Origin: Rhodoblastus sp963736175
GTDB lineage: Bacteria > Pseudomonadota > Alphaproteobacteria > Rhizobiales > Beijerinckiaceae
Assembly: GCA_963736175.1 (NCBI GenBank)
Contig: CAVTNU010000002.1
Coordinates: 496,001-560,000 of the forward strand
Direction: 5' to 3'
DNA: 64,000 nt
Shown here: piece by piece, positions 1 through 8,824 of the stretch
How the letters are laid out: each line of letters opens with the position of its first letter
How positions within the stretch are numbered: the stretch's first letter is position 1
Notes under the pieces: model-generated
What the model saw: only the letters and a program-made list of their open reading frames with translations
Databases searched by the model: none
What the model was told of the DNA's origin: nothing
Program-made: the position numbers and the translations under genes

Positions 1-665
1 CGCAGATCGATAGCATGGGCTCCTATACCTGCCGCGGCATGAACAACCAGCCCGGCGCGCGCCTGTCGGAGCACTCGTTCGGCAACGCGCTCGACATCGG
101 CGGTTTCCGTCTCGCTGACGGGCGCGTCATCACCCTGGTGCATGACTGGACGCGCGGCGACGAACAAACGCAGGCCTTTCTGCGCGACGTTCACAACGGC
201 GCCTGCGATCATTTCACCACGGTGCTGAGCCCCGGTTCGAACGTATTTCACTACAACCACATTCACGTCGATCTGGCGATGCACGGGCGTTCGTCGCGCG
301 GGCCGCGTCGCGTCTGCAAGCCCTATCCGCAAACGACGCCGGCGCCATTGCCTAACCGCAAGGACGATCTGCCCGACGCTCCCGCTATCGACGACGATCT
401 CGATATCGCCCACGCCGCGCCGCCGTCAGCGGCGCCCAGCTACGCCATGCGCGCAGCCCCGGACCTCGCCGCGCCCGCGCAGCTCCAGCGCCGTCAGGCC
501 TATGTTCAGGGCGGTCAGGCTCCCGACCAACGCGCCTTGACGCTGCACGCCTACGCTCCGCCAAAGCCGGTCGGCGCGGCCTATCCGGCGCGCGGCTCGA
601 TCCGTTCCGACGGCGCCTTCGACCCGCAGGACGAGGACGTCGCGCCGACCTCGAAAATTCGCTGA
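1..665 (+). CDS. extensin-like C-terminal domain protein, 5' truncated by window edge
   Basis: The reading frame is already open at base 3 and runs to a TGA at 663-665, so the N-terminus lies outside the window. The visible first 110 residues match the extensin-like C-terminal domain (PF06904 type), a D-Ala-D-Ala-peptidase-like fold common in Rhizobiales. The recognisable parts are the SEHSFGNALDI block, where family zinc ligands fall, and the later NHIHVDL block. The last 100 residues are a Pro/Ala/Asp-rich low-complexity tail with no recognisable domain. The family is thought to act on the cell wall outside the cytoplasm; a signal peptide would be upstream and cannot be seen. The peptidase role is inferred from the fold, not demonstrated. 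Confidence 0.8.
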   Translation, partial: QIDSMGSYTCRGMNNQPGARLSEHSFGNALDIGGFRLADGRVITLVHDWTRGDEQTQAFLRDVHNGACDHFTTVLSPGSNVFHYNHIHVDLAMHGRSSRGPRRVCKPYPQTTPAPLPNRKDDLPDAPAIDDDLDIAHAAPPSAAPSYAMRAAPDLAAPAQLQRRQAYVQGGQAPDQRALTLHAYAPPKPVGAAYPARGSIRSDGAFDPQDEDVAPTSKIR

Positions 666-691
666 CGAGCTTCAATCGGGTCGGGAGACTT

Positions 692-2360
692 CTAGGTTTT
701 GAGGAACTTTCCCGCCAGCGCGTCTCCGATCAGTCGCCGCGTATTGTCGATGCCGTAAAGCGCCGCGAAAGAGCCGAAACGCGGGCCGCGGTTCTCGCCG
801 AGCAGCACCTGGTAGAGCATGTTGAACCAATCGTTCGACACGCCGGGCCGTTCCGGCGTCGCGCCCTTGGCGTCGAGATTCTGGTAGCGCGGGATCGGCC
901 GCGCGACGTCGTAGAGCAGCGTCTGCGCCATTTCGGCGCTGGCCTCGGCCGGCAGCGACGCGAGCGCCTCCTCCAGCTTGTGCAAGGCGTCGCGCTCCAC
1001 CTCGTCGGGCGCGCGATAAACCTTCTTCGGCCGCACGAAATCGCGGAAGTAGGCGACCGCATAGCCGATCATTTTGTCGAGCCGCGGATGGGTCTGCGCC
1101 GAGACGTTCGGCGCGTAGCGTTGCAGGAAGCCCCAGAGCACCGAGGCGTCCTCGCTGTTGGCGACGGCGGCGAGGTTAAGCAGCATGGCGAAGGAAATCG
1201 CGGTTCCCTTGCCGTCGCCGTGGCTGAGCAATTCAGGCTCCGGCGGCTCGCCAGCGTGAATGTGCCAGACCGGATTGCCGAGCCGCAATCTCCAGTCCTG
1301 CCGCGGATAGGCGTCGAGGAACGCCAGATACTCGTCGACGGCGCGCGGAATGACGTCGAAATAAAGCTTCTTCGCCTCGCGCGGCTTCCAGTACATGAAG
1401 AACGACAGGCTCTCGGGGCTGGCGTAGGCCAGCCATTCGTCGATGGTCAGGCCGTTGCCCTTCGACTTTGAAATCTTCTGGCCCTTGTCGTCGAGGAACA
1501 ATTCGTAATTGAAGCCCTCGGGCGGCGTTCCGCCCAAGGCGCGCACGATATCGCCCGACAGCTTGACTGAATTCGATCAGGTCCTTGCCGGCCATTTCGT
1601 AGTCGACGCCGAGCGCATACCAGCGCATCGCCCAGTCGGGCTTCCATTGCAGCTTGCAATGGCCGCCGGTGACGCTGCTCTCGAACCGTTCGCCGGTGTC
1701 GGGATCGCGCCAGGCGATCAGTCCCTTCGCCGCGTCGATCTCGTCGATCGCCACCTGCATGACGACGCCGGTGCGCGGGTGGATTGGCAGGAAGGGCGAA
1801 TAGGAGGCCGCGCGCTCGGCGCGCAGTGAGGGCAGCATGATCTTCTGCACTGCCTCGAACGACGCCAGCATATGCAGGAGCGCCTTGTCGAACCGGCCGG
1901 AGCGGTAATATTCGGTCGATGAAGCGAACTCGTAGTCGAAACCGAAGGCGTCGAGAAAGGCGCGCAGGCGGGCGTTGTTATGCGCGCCGAAGCTCGCGTG
2001 GGTGCCGAACGGGTCCGGAACCTGCGTCAGGGGCTTGCCGAGATGCGGCGCCACCAGCTCCTTGTTGGGGATATTGTCGGGAATCTTGCGCAGGCCGTCC
2101 ATATCGTCGGAAAACGCCAAAAGCTTGGTCTTGATCGCGCCGCCCGTGAGCGTTTCGAAAGCGTGGCGGACCATGGTGGTGCGCGCCACCTCGCCGAACG
2201 TGCCGATATGCGGCAGGCCGGACGGCCCGTAGCCGGTTTCGAACAGGACCTCTTTCTGCCCGGTTTTCTCGACGCGCTGGGCCAGCTTTTTTGCTTCTTC
2301 GAACGGCCAGGCCGTCGAGGAGCGGGCAAAGTCTAGCAAAGCGGGCGAGGAACCGGACAT
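692..2360 (-). pseudogene. lysK: class I lysine--tRNA ligase, single-base frameshift
   Basis: This encodes the archaeal-type class I LysRS that many alphaproteobacteria use instead of class II LysS; it charges tRNA-Lys. From the ATG at 2360 (AGGAAGG about 12 bases upstream) the protein runs through a GLPHIGTF HIGH-type motif (residues 48-55) and typical class I LysRS sequence as far as GKDLIE. The frame is then lost near 1568-1574. The second half, with KISKSKGNG (KMSKS motif) and the C-terminal helical domain, continues in the next frame to the TAG at 692. Removing one base from the gaattca run restores DLIDSVKLSG and one continuous protein of about 555 residues. No second lysS is visible in the window. 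The gene is normally essential, so either this is a sequence error or a class II enzyme exists elsewhere. Confidence 0.85.
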
Positions 2361-2526
2361 TTCGGGCAATACCTTCCTGGGTGAGAAGCTGGCCAAACTA
2401 GGTAGCAAGGCTTTGAGCGTCAATGCGTCAATACGCTCGCGCGCCGGCATTGTGCGTCCGGGCGCTGGCGGGCGCGCGGAATCGGGCTATAAACGGACGA
2501 GCAGGAATCGTGCAAGCGGAGAGCCC

Positions 2527-2871
2527 TTGACGCTCGTTTACAAAATCGCGCCGCGGGCGCTGTGGCGCGCCGCGGAGGAGGCCGGACGTTTTGCCGGCTC
2601 CCCGATCGATCTGACGGACGGCTATATCCATTTTTCCGCTCGCGCGCAGGTTGAGACAACGGCGAAAAAGCATTTCGCCGGACAGAATGATCTCCTGCTG
2701 ATCGCCGTGGAGGCGCAGCCGTTGGGCGAAAACCTTAAGTGGGAGCGCGCGCGCGACGGCGAGCTTTTCCCTCATCTTTACGGCGCGCTGGACCTGCTCC
2801 ATGTGCTGTGGACGGCGCCGCTGCCGCTGAAGGCAGACGGCGCCCATGATTTTTCCGGGATCGCGTCATGA
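2527..2871 (+). CDS. DUF952 family protein
   Basis: A 114-residue protein starting at TTG 2527 with GGAG a few bases upstream. The frame stays open upstream to an ATG at 2413, but that stretch is Arg/Gly-rich, unlike the family, and overlaps the promoter of the divergent lysK. The sequence matches DUF952, a small domain with a conserved GYIHFS block (here at about residue 40) and an LFPHLYG block. Its function is not established; some relate the fold to ADP-ribosyltransferase-like proteins. Its TGA overlaps the ATG of pyrD (ATGA), so the two are translationally coupled, a common arrangement in Rhizobiales. Confidence 0.82.
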   Translation: MTLVYKIAPRALWRAAEEAGRFAGSPIDLTDGYIHFSARAQVETTAKKHFAGQNDLLLIAVEAQPLGENLKWERARDGELFPHLYGALDLLHVLWTAPLPLKADGAHDFSGIAS

Positions 2872-3941
2872 TTGGCTTTTTCGACAAACTGACTTTGCCT
2901 TTGATGCGCGGTCTCGATCCGGAAACCGCGCATAATCTGACCATCGCCGCGCTTTCGCACGCACCGCTGCCACGGGCGCGCGCTGACGATCCTCGCCTCG
3001 CCCTGTCTTGTTTCGGGCTGGATTTTCCCAATCCGCTCGGCATGGCGGCCGGCTTCGACAAGAACGCCCGCGCGCCCGACGCCTTGTTGCGGCTCGGTTT
3101 CGGCTTCGCCGAAATCGGCACCGTGACGCCGCGCCCGCAATCCGGCAACGCCCGCCCGCGTCTGTTTCGGCTGATGGAGAACAAGGGCGTCATCAATCGT
3201 TTCGGCTTCAACAACGACGGCGCCGAGCGCGTGCATGAACGCCTAAGCGAGCGCCCGCCCAGCGACGGTCTTGTCGGCGTCAATATCGGCGCCAACAAGG
3301 ATGCGCCCGATCGCGTCGCCGACTATGTCGCCGGCGTCGAAATCTTCGCCGATGTGGCGAGCTATTTCACCATCAATATTTCCTCGCCCAACACGCCCGG
3401 TCTGCGCGATCTGCAGCAGGCCGGCGCGCTCGACAATCTGCTGGCGCGCGTCATCGAGGCGCGCGACGCAATGGCGGAAAAATTCCCGCGCCGGCCGGTG
3501 CTGTTGAAAATCGCTCCCGATCTGGCTCTGGGCGATCTCGACGATATTGTGCGCGTTGCGCGCGCGCGGGGGGTCGACGGCATGATCGTGTCGAACACCA
3601 CCGTTTGGCGTCCCGACACGCTGCTCGACGAGGCGCTGCTCGAAACAGGCGGGCTTTCGGGACGGCCGCTGTTCGGGCTGTCGACCCACATGCTGGCGCA
3701 GACGTTCCTCCGCGTCGAGCGCCAGTTCCCCCTGATCGGCGTCGGCGGCGTCGACGGGCCGCAAGCGGCCTGGTCGAAGATCGAGGCGGGCGCCAGTTTG
3801 CTGCAAATCTATTCCGCCCTGGTCTTCGAGGGCCTCGGGCTGGTGGCGCGGATCAAGCGCGGCCTGGTGGAGCATCTCCAGGCGAAAGGCTTTGACCAGA
3901 TTGATCAGGCGACCGGATCGGCGGTCGCCGACTGGCTGTGA
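2868..3941 (+). CDS. pyrD: quinone-dependent dihydroorotate dehydrogenase (class 2)
   Basis: Oxidises dihydroorotate to orotate in pyrimidine synthesis and passes electrons through FMN to membrane quinone. At 357 residues it has the class 2 length, with an N-terminal amphipathic stretch (residues 1-35) that would contact the inner membrane. Visible motifs are AAGFDKN (60-66), the INISSPNTPGLR catalytic-serine segment (169-180), SNTT before the FMN phosphate region, and GVGGV towards the C-terminus. The start overlaps the stop of the DUF952 gene. No other pyr genes are nearby, which is usual for this locus. Confidence 0.97.
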   Translation: MIGFFDKLTLPLMRGLDPETAHNLTIAALSHAPLPRARADDPRLALSCFGLDFPNPLGMAAGFDKNARAPDALLRLGFGFAEIGTVTPRPQSGNARPRLFRLMENKGVINRFGFNNDGAERVHERLSERPPSDGLVGVNIGANKDAPDRVADYVAGVEIFADVASYFTINISSPNTPGLRDLQQAGALDNLLARVIEARDAMAEKFPRRPVLLKIAPDLALGDLDDIVRVARARGVDGMIVSNTTVWRPDTLLDEALLETGGLSGRPLFGLSTHMLAQTFLRVERQFPLIGVGGVDGPQAAWSKIEAGASLLQIYSALVFEGLGLVARIKRGLVEHLQAKGFDQIDQATGSAVADWL

Positions 3942-4105
3942 CGGCTTGAAGCGCCGGCTTGAGGCGGCGATCGCGCCATTTTGTCGCCGGCTGCGTCAAT
4001 GCGCCCGGACGCCACTTCAACGGGGTTGATTGCAAAACAAAAAATTTGGATTGAATATGCCACGGCCGGCGCGGTTCGAGCGCGCCATTTCCGGCAGGGG
4101 GAAAG

Positions 4106-5473
4106 ATGTCCAAACAGATCAAATATAGTCTCGACGAGAGCCAGATTCCGAAGGCTTGGTACAATATCGTCGCCGATTTGCCCAAGCCGCCGCACGCCGT
4201 TCTGCATCCTGGAACCCATCAACCGGTTGGCCCCGCCGATCTCGAACCCTTGTTTCCGATGGAGCTGATCCTTCAGGAGGTCTCGGCCGAGCGCTACATC
4301 GAAATTCCCGGCGCCGTGCGCGATATCTTCCGGATGTGGCGGCCTTCGCCGCTTATCAGGGCGCGGCGGCTGGAGCAGAAGCTCGGCACCCCGGCGAAGA
4401 TCTATTTCAAATATGAGGGCGTCTCGCCCGCCGGTTCGCACAAGCCGAATACCGCAGTGCCGCAGGCTTTCTATAACAAGGAGGCCGGAATCAAGAAGCT
4501 GTCGACGGAGACCGGCGCCGGCCAATGGGGTTCGTCTTTGGCCTTCGCGGGCTCGCTGTTTGATATCGACGTGACGGTGTTTCAGGTTCGCGTCTCCTAC
4601 GACCAGAAACCCTATCGCCGCGCCTTGATGGAAACCTATGGCGCGCGCTGTATCCCCTCGCCCTCGACCGAAACGGATTCGGGCCGCGCGATCCTCAAGG
4701 AGCATCCCGACAGCCCCGGTTCGCTCGGTATCGCCATTTCCGAGGCGGTCGAGGTGGCCGCGAAAAATTCGGACGTCAAATATGCGCTCGGCTCGGTGCT
4801 CAACCATGTCATGCTGCATCAGACGATCATCGGCGAAGAGGCGATCAAGCAGTTCGAACTGGCCGGCGACGATCCCGATGTGGTGATCGCGTGCGCGGGC
4901 GGCGGCTCGAATTTCGCCGGTCTGGCCTTCCCCTTCCTCGGCCTGCAATTGCGCGGCGGCCGCACGCGGCGGTTCATCGCGGTGGAGCCCGCGGCTTGTC
5001 CCTCGCTGACCCGCGGCAAATTCGCCTATGACTTCGGCGACACCTCGCATCTGACGCCGCTGGTCAAGATGCACACCTTGGGATCGACCTTCATTCCGCC
5101 GGGCTTCCATGCCGGCGGCCTGCGCTATCATGGAATGGGGCCGCTGGTCTCGCACGCTTATGATCTCGGGTTGATCGAGGCCAAGGCCTATCATCAGCTC
5201 GCCTGTTTCGAAGCCGGCGTGCTATTCGCGCGCGCCGAAGGCATCGTGCCGGCGCCTGAATCGACACACGCCGTGCGCTGCGCCATTGATGAAGCCTTAC
5301 GTTGCAAGTCGGAAGGCAAAGCCGAGACCATCGTCTTCAATCTGTCCGGCCACGGCCATTTCGACATGGGCGCCTACATCAATTACTTCGCCGGCACTCT
5401 GGTCGACCAAGACTACGACGACGGCGAACTCGCGATGGCGTTGGCCGGCCTGCCCTCGGTGGCGGCGCAATAA
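4106..5473 (+). CDS. TrpB2-type PLP-dependent tryptophan synthase beta-like protein
   Basis: A 455-residue fold-type II PLP enzyme of the TrpB2 branch, longer than the TrpA-partnered TrpB1 (about 400 residues). The Schiff-base lysine is K113 in PAGSHKPN, which is the TrpB2 form of the TrpB1 AHK motif. A Gly-rich phosphate-binding loop (CAGGGSNFAG) and a C-terminal LSGHGHFD segment also fit TrpB2. TrpB2 enzymes can make tryptophan from indole and serine, possibly as indole salvage, and usually lack a TrpA partner. No trpA lies beside this gene. It is monocistronic, with about 160 bases of non-coding sequence upstream and a strong hairpin downstream. Confidence 0.92.
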   Translation: MSKQIKYSLDESQIPKAWYNIVADLPKPPHAVLHPGTHQPVGPADLEPLFPMELILQEVSAERYIEIPGAVRDIFRMWRPSPLIRARRLEQKLGTPAKIYFKYEGVSPAGSHKPNTAVPQAFYNKEAGIKKLSTETGAGQWGSSLAFAGSLFDIDVTVFQVRVSYDQKPYRRALMETYGARCIPSPSTETDSGRAILKEHPDSPGSLGIAISEAVEVAAKNSDVKYALGSVLNHVMLHQTIIGEEAIKQFELAGDDPDVVIACAGGGSNFAGLAFPFLGLQLRGGRTRRFIAVEPAACPSLTRGKFAYDFGDTSHLTPLVKMHTLGSTFIPPGFHAGGLRYHGMGPLVSHAYDLGLIEAKAYHQLACFEAGVLFARAEGIVPAPESTHAVRCAIDEALRCKSEGKAETIVFNLSGHGHFDMGAYINYFAGTLVDQDYDDGELAMALAGLPSVAAQ

Positions 5474-5522
5474 ATCCGGATTTCATGGGTCAGCGCCCAT
5501 GAACGGCTGAAACGACCGGAAA

Positions 5523-5555
5523 CGGCGACGATCGGCGGACAGCCGATCGTCGCCG
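5523..5555. terminator. convergent hairpin terminator between trpB2 and the ABM gene
   Basis: A perfect 14-bp inverted repeat (arms 5523-5536 and 5542-5555, loop 5537-5541) lies between two convergent genes. It is followed by GTTAACTTTTC on the plus strand. Position and stability suggest a bidirectional terminator, although the T-run is short. Confidence 0.65.
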
Positions 5556-5556
5556 G

Positions 5557-6144
5557 TTAACTTTTCGGGTAAAGCCAGAAAGCGAACAGACGCGTCAGGA
5601 ATGGAGCGACGAGCCATGTCATGCCCGCCGCGACCAGCATGGTGACGGCGACGATGGCGAGGATCGGATGAATCGAGGCGGCCAGCGGACCGACCGTATT
5701 GGACAGGATCAGAACCAGCGGGAAAATGCCGAGCCAGCTGACGATGGCCATCTTATAGCGCGGCGGCGGCGTCTTCGTGCGTGTCGACGGTAGTTCGAAC
5801 CAGCCTTCAAGCCCGCTCAATATGCGCAAATTACCCTGATCGTCGCTGATTTCGGCGATGCTGTCGAGCCAGCTTCGCCGCTCGGCGCTTTGCGTCCAGG
5901 CTCGGAGATGGGCCGGCGTGTCGAACGCGAACAAGGTTCGGTAGACCCCCGGATTGCCCGGTTCGGGGTCGATGAGATAGCCGCCGAGATGGCCCTCGAA
6001 CCCTTGCGCCGCATTGATCATGCCGGCGGTCAGGCGTTCGAATTCGGTTTCGCGCCCCGCGCGCGCGCGCCGCGTCACCATCACGGCGAGCGGCTTCGCC
6101 GACGAAACTCCGGCTGACGCGCCGGCGGCTTTGGGTTCGTTCAC
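5557..6144 (-). CDS. antibiotic biosynthesis monooxygenase (ABM) domain protein with C-terminal membrane helices
   Basis: A 195-residue protein starting at GTG 6144, chosen because GGAG lies six bases upstream; the frame is open further upstream but there it is low-complexity. Residues about 18-110 form an ABM-like dimeric alpha/beta-barrel domain, a fold used in small monooxygenases and heme-degrading proteins. The last 65 residues hold two hydrophobic helices (FPLVLILSNTVG and AIVAVTMLVAAG regions). This soluble-domain plus two-helix layout is found in a conserved family of uncharacterised proteobacterial proteins. Function unknown; the soluble domain would face the cytoplasm if the N-terminus is inside. 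Confidence 0.75.
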   Translation of the reverse strand: MNEPKAAGASAGVSSAKPLAVMVTRRARAGRETEFERLTAGMINAAQGFEGHLGGYLIDPEPGNPGVYRTLFAFDTPAHLRAWTQSAERRSWLDSIAEISDDQGNLRILSGLEGWFELPSTRTKTPPPRYKMAIVSWLGIFPLVLILSNTVGPLAASIHPILAIVAVTMLVAAGMTWLVAPFLTRLFAFWLYPKS

Positions 6145-6748
6145 GATCTTCTCCAGGAGCAAAGCGACGCAAAGGCGCGAGATTTTCCGCGCGAAAAGAG
6201 GCGGTTGGACAAAAGGGCAAGGGGCTGCCGGTATTGCCGGCGGCAAAGCGCGATCACGACCGCGCCTCTGGCGAGAGAATAAAACCACGTCGGTGAGCGC
6301 TTGGCAATAATATCGATATTTTTCCATCGCGTCGACCAAAACGTCCCAACCTTTTCGTCAGACGTCCTGACGCCGCGGGCGCGGAAGGATCGGAAACGGC
6401 CAATTTGAATTAGACGTGACGTCAGGCGGCGCAGACGCGCGCCTGTTTTCGATTCGCGTTCGGCGAATTCATCGTTTCGATTTGGCCGATCAGCAGCAAA
6501 GTCGCGGGTGATGTAGGGATTAATCGGTTGTTAACCGCGTTAATTTAAACGGAATTAACCACAATAGAGACTGGCTCCGTCCGCTGGAAATTCATGTCGT
6601 CGGTCCAGACGCGTAGGCGGCGCCGCGCTCGTTCGTGAATAGTCTTCGACGGCCGTCGACGGCGAACAACGAGAAACGCGTAGCCTTTTAAAGTTTGCGT
6701 TTTGTTTCAAATATGGCGTTGGGCCTCGCGCCATGGGAGCGGTTGCTA
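6145..6748. other. 604-base intergenic region: divergent promoter area for the ABM gene and chemoreceptor
   Basis: No convincing gene is seen. The left part (6145-6340) stays open on the minus strand but has biased, low-complexity translation. The right part becomes AT-richer around 6515-6570, with five TTAA tetramers, one pair of which makes a full CtrA-type site. The region should hold promoters for both flanking genes. Confidence 0.7.
6520..6535 (+). promoter_or_regulatory. CtrA box (TTAA-N7-TTAAC)
   Basis: TTAA at 6520-6523, seven bases, then TTAAC at 6531-6535, an exact match to the alphaproteobacterial CtrA consensus. More TTAA half-sites lie at 6540, 6545 and 6555. It sits about 215 bases before the chemoreceptor ATG. 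CtrA commonly controls motility and chemotaxis genes in this class, so the match is biologically sensible. Confidence 0.6.
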
Positions 6749-8758
6749 ATGAACATCTTTCGCTTGGGCATCAAACCGCGCGTTTACGGCGGTTTTGGCG
6801 TTTTCGTCGTCTTGGGGATGATCCTGACGATCATCGCCGCGCTGCAATTGATGACCATCAGGACCGGAGTCGGCAAGCTTGGCGCTCTGTCGGACAATGT
6901 CGTCAGAGCGCTGCAGACAGGTCGGGAATTCGAGATTATGCGGCGCGCCATGCTGCAATATCGGTTCGAGGGCGAGGACGACGCGCTCAAGACGGCCTCC
7001 GTGGCCGCGGGAAAAGCCTCGAAATTGTTGAAGGATGCTGCCGCCGCGACCCTGTCCGACGAGCGCCGCAGGATATACAGCGACCTCGACGCCAATGTCG
7101 TCGATTTCCAGAACAAGCGGGCGCAGCTTGAACAAATCGGCAAACGCCTGAACGAGGAAAGAGCAACTCTGTCCACCGTCGGCGACGCCATGACCGCGGC
7201 GACCGGGCAATTGCTCGCCGCTGTCCCGGCGAACGCGGATCCGGCGCTGCGCCAAACCTTGGAGATACTGGAAACGCGATTGTTGCAGGTGCGGGTCGCC
7301 AACTTGCGCTTCCAGGCCAACCACGACGCCAAGGGCCCGGCCGCCTTGAAGGCGAATTCCGAACGAGCCAAGGCGGCGATCGAGACGTTGGAAGGCAAGG
7401 CCTTGCCTGACGAGGCGCGCAAGGCGCTGGCGTCGACGAAGGACGCGCTTTCGAGCTACAATGCCGCCTTCGACGGGTTCGCTGCGGATCTTTTGAATAG
7501 CAGCGATGTCTACGCCAATGGGATCGTGCCGCAAAACGTTCATATGCTCGACAGCATCGGCGTCGCCGAACAGTCGTTGAGAACCGATTTTGCGACGACC
7601 AAGCTTGCGGTCGGCGACACCATCAGCGGCACCATCGAATTGCAGGCGATGATCGGCGTCGCGACGCTGTTCCTTGGCTGCTTCATCGCCTTTATGGTTG
7701 GCGGAAGCATCGTCAGGCCGATCGTCGGAATGACGGACGCCATGACCAAGCTTGCCGGCGGCGACGTCGGCGTGGAAATTCCCTCGCAGGATAGCGCCGA
7801 CGAGATCGGCGCGATGGCCAAGGCCGTCGATGTCTTCAAGCAGAGTATGGCCACGGCGCGCCAACTCGAAGCCGACACGATCGGTGCGCGCGCCAAGGCC
7901 GAGCGCGAACGCAAGCAGATGATGCATTCGCTCGCCGCGACGTTCGACCAGACCGTCAACGCCATTGTCGGCGGCGTCTCCGCGGCGGCTGAAGATCTTC
8001 AGACGACGGCGCGCGCCTTGAGCGACGCCGCGACGGAAACGGCCACGCAGGCGACGACCGTGGCCGCCGCCTCGGAACAAGCCTCGGGCAGCGTCGGCTC
8101 TGTCGCTTCGGCGACGGAAGAGCTGTCCTACTCGGTCAAGGAAATCAGCGAGCAGGTGCACCACTCGCGCAAGATGGCGGCGGACGCCGCGCAACAGGCG
8201 GAGCAGACCGACGCGCAGATGCATGATCTGGCCCAGGCGGCGGAGAAGATCGGCGGCATCGTCAATCTGATCGCTGAGATCGCCGGACAGACGAACATGC
8301 TTGCGCTCAACGCCACCATCGAAGCGGCGCGCGCGGGCGAATCCGGTCGCGGTTTCGCCGTCGTCGCCCAGGAAGTCAAGGCGCTGGCGGAACAGACAGC
8401 CAAAGCGACAGCGGAGATTGGCGCGCAAATCACCGGTATTCAAGCTTCGACCCAAACCGCCGCCAACTACATCACTTCGATCGCCAAGGCGACGAACGAA
8501 GTGAGCACGATCGCGGCGTCGATCGCCTCAGCCGTCGAGGAACAGGGCGCCGCAACCGCGGAAATCGCTCACAGCGTTCAGGAAGCGTCCAATGGGACGA
8601 AGCAGGTCGCCAGCAATATCAACGGCGTCATGGAGTCAGCGCAAAATTCGAGCGTCGTCTCTCATCATATGCTGACGTCGGCGGGTGATCTGTCGAAACA
8701 GGCGTCGCATCTTCGAACCGAAGTCGACCGTTTCCTTCAGTCTGTCCGCGCCGCTTAG
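6749..8758 (+). CDS. methyl-accepting chemotaxis protein
   Basis: A 669-residue chemoreceptor. The ATG at 6749 is chosen because GAGCGG precedes it and the N-terminus then leads straight into the first membrane helix (residues about 13-35). A periplasmic, mostly helical sensor region of about 260 residues follows, then a second membrane helix (about 298-320), a HAMP linker (SIVRPIVGM onward), and a cytoplasmic signalling domain whose hairpin tip reads QTNMLALNATIEAAR. It should pass ligand signals to CheA/CheW. The ligand is unknown: the sensor region resembles long four-helix types but I do not recognise a named subfamily. Upstream CtrA boxes suggest cell-cycle-linked expression. No che operon is nearby. 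Confidence 0.95.
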   Translation: MNIFRLGIKPRVYGGFGVFVVLGMILTIIAALQLMTIRTGVGKLGALSDNVVRALQTGREFEIMRRAMLQYRFEGEDDALKTASVAAGKASKLLKDAAAATLSDERRRIYSDLDANVVDFQNKRAQLEQIGKRLNEERATLSTVGDAMTAATGQLLAAVPANADPALRQTLEILETRLLQVRVANLRFQANHDAKGPAALKANSERAKAAIETLEGKALPDEARKALASTKDALSSYNAAFDGFAADLLNSSDVYANGIVPQNVHMLDSIGVAEQSLRTDFATTKLAVGDTISGTIELQAMIGVATLFLGCFIAFMVGGSIVRPIVGMTDAMTKLAGGDVGVEIPSQDSADEIGAMAKAVDVFKQSMATARQLEADTIGARAKAERERKQMMHSLAATFDQTVNAIVGGVSAAAEDLQTTARALSDAATETATQATTVAAASEQASGSVGSVASATEELSYSVKEISEQVHHSRKMAADAAQQAEQTDAQMHDLAQAAEKIGGIVNLIAEIAGQTNMLALNATIEAARAGESGRGFAVVAQEVKALAEQTAKATAEIGAQITGIQASTQTAANYITSIAKATNEVSTIAASIASAVEEQGAATAEIAHSVQEASNGTKQVASNINGVMESAQNSSVVSHHMLTSAGDLSKQASHLRTEVDRFLQSVRAA

Positions 8759-8766
8759 CACGGAAG

Positions 8767-8789
8767 GCGTTTTGGTGAGATCAAAACGC
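8767..8789. terminator. hairpin between convergent chemoreceptor and binding-protein genes
   Basis: Inverted repeat GCGTTTTG (8767-8774) / CAAAACGC (8782-8789) with a seven-base loop, just past the chemoreceptor stop. There is no strong T-tract outside the stem on either side, so the terminator call is moderate. Confidence 0.45.
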
Positions 8790-8824
8790 TTACCGCCAAT
8801 CTTTCCTCGCGCGGCGCGTCAGGT

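Noticed and set aside
2361..2450. Longer N-terminus of LysK starting at 2450
   Set aside because: The extra 30 residues are not family-like, and the ATG at 2360 has a good ribosome-binding site.
6746..8455. 569-codon minus-strand frame opposite the first chemoreceptor
   Set aside because: Arg/His/Gly-rich shadow of the chemoreceptor gene with no domain.
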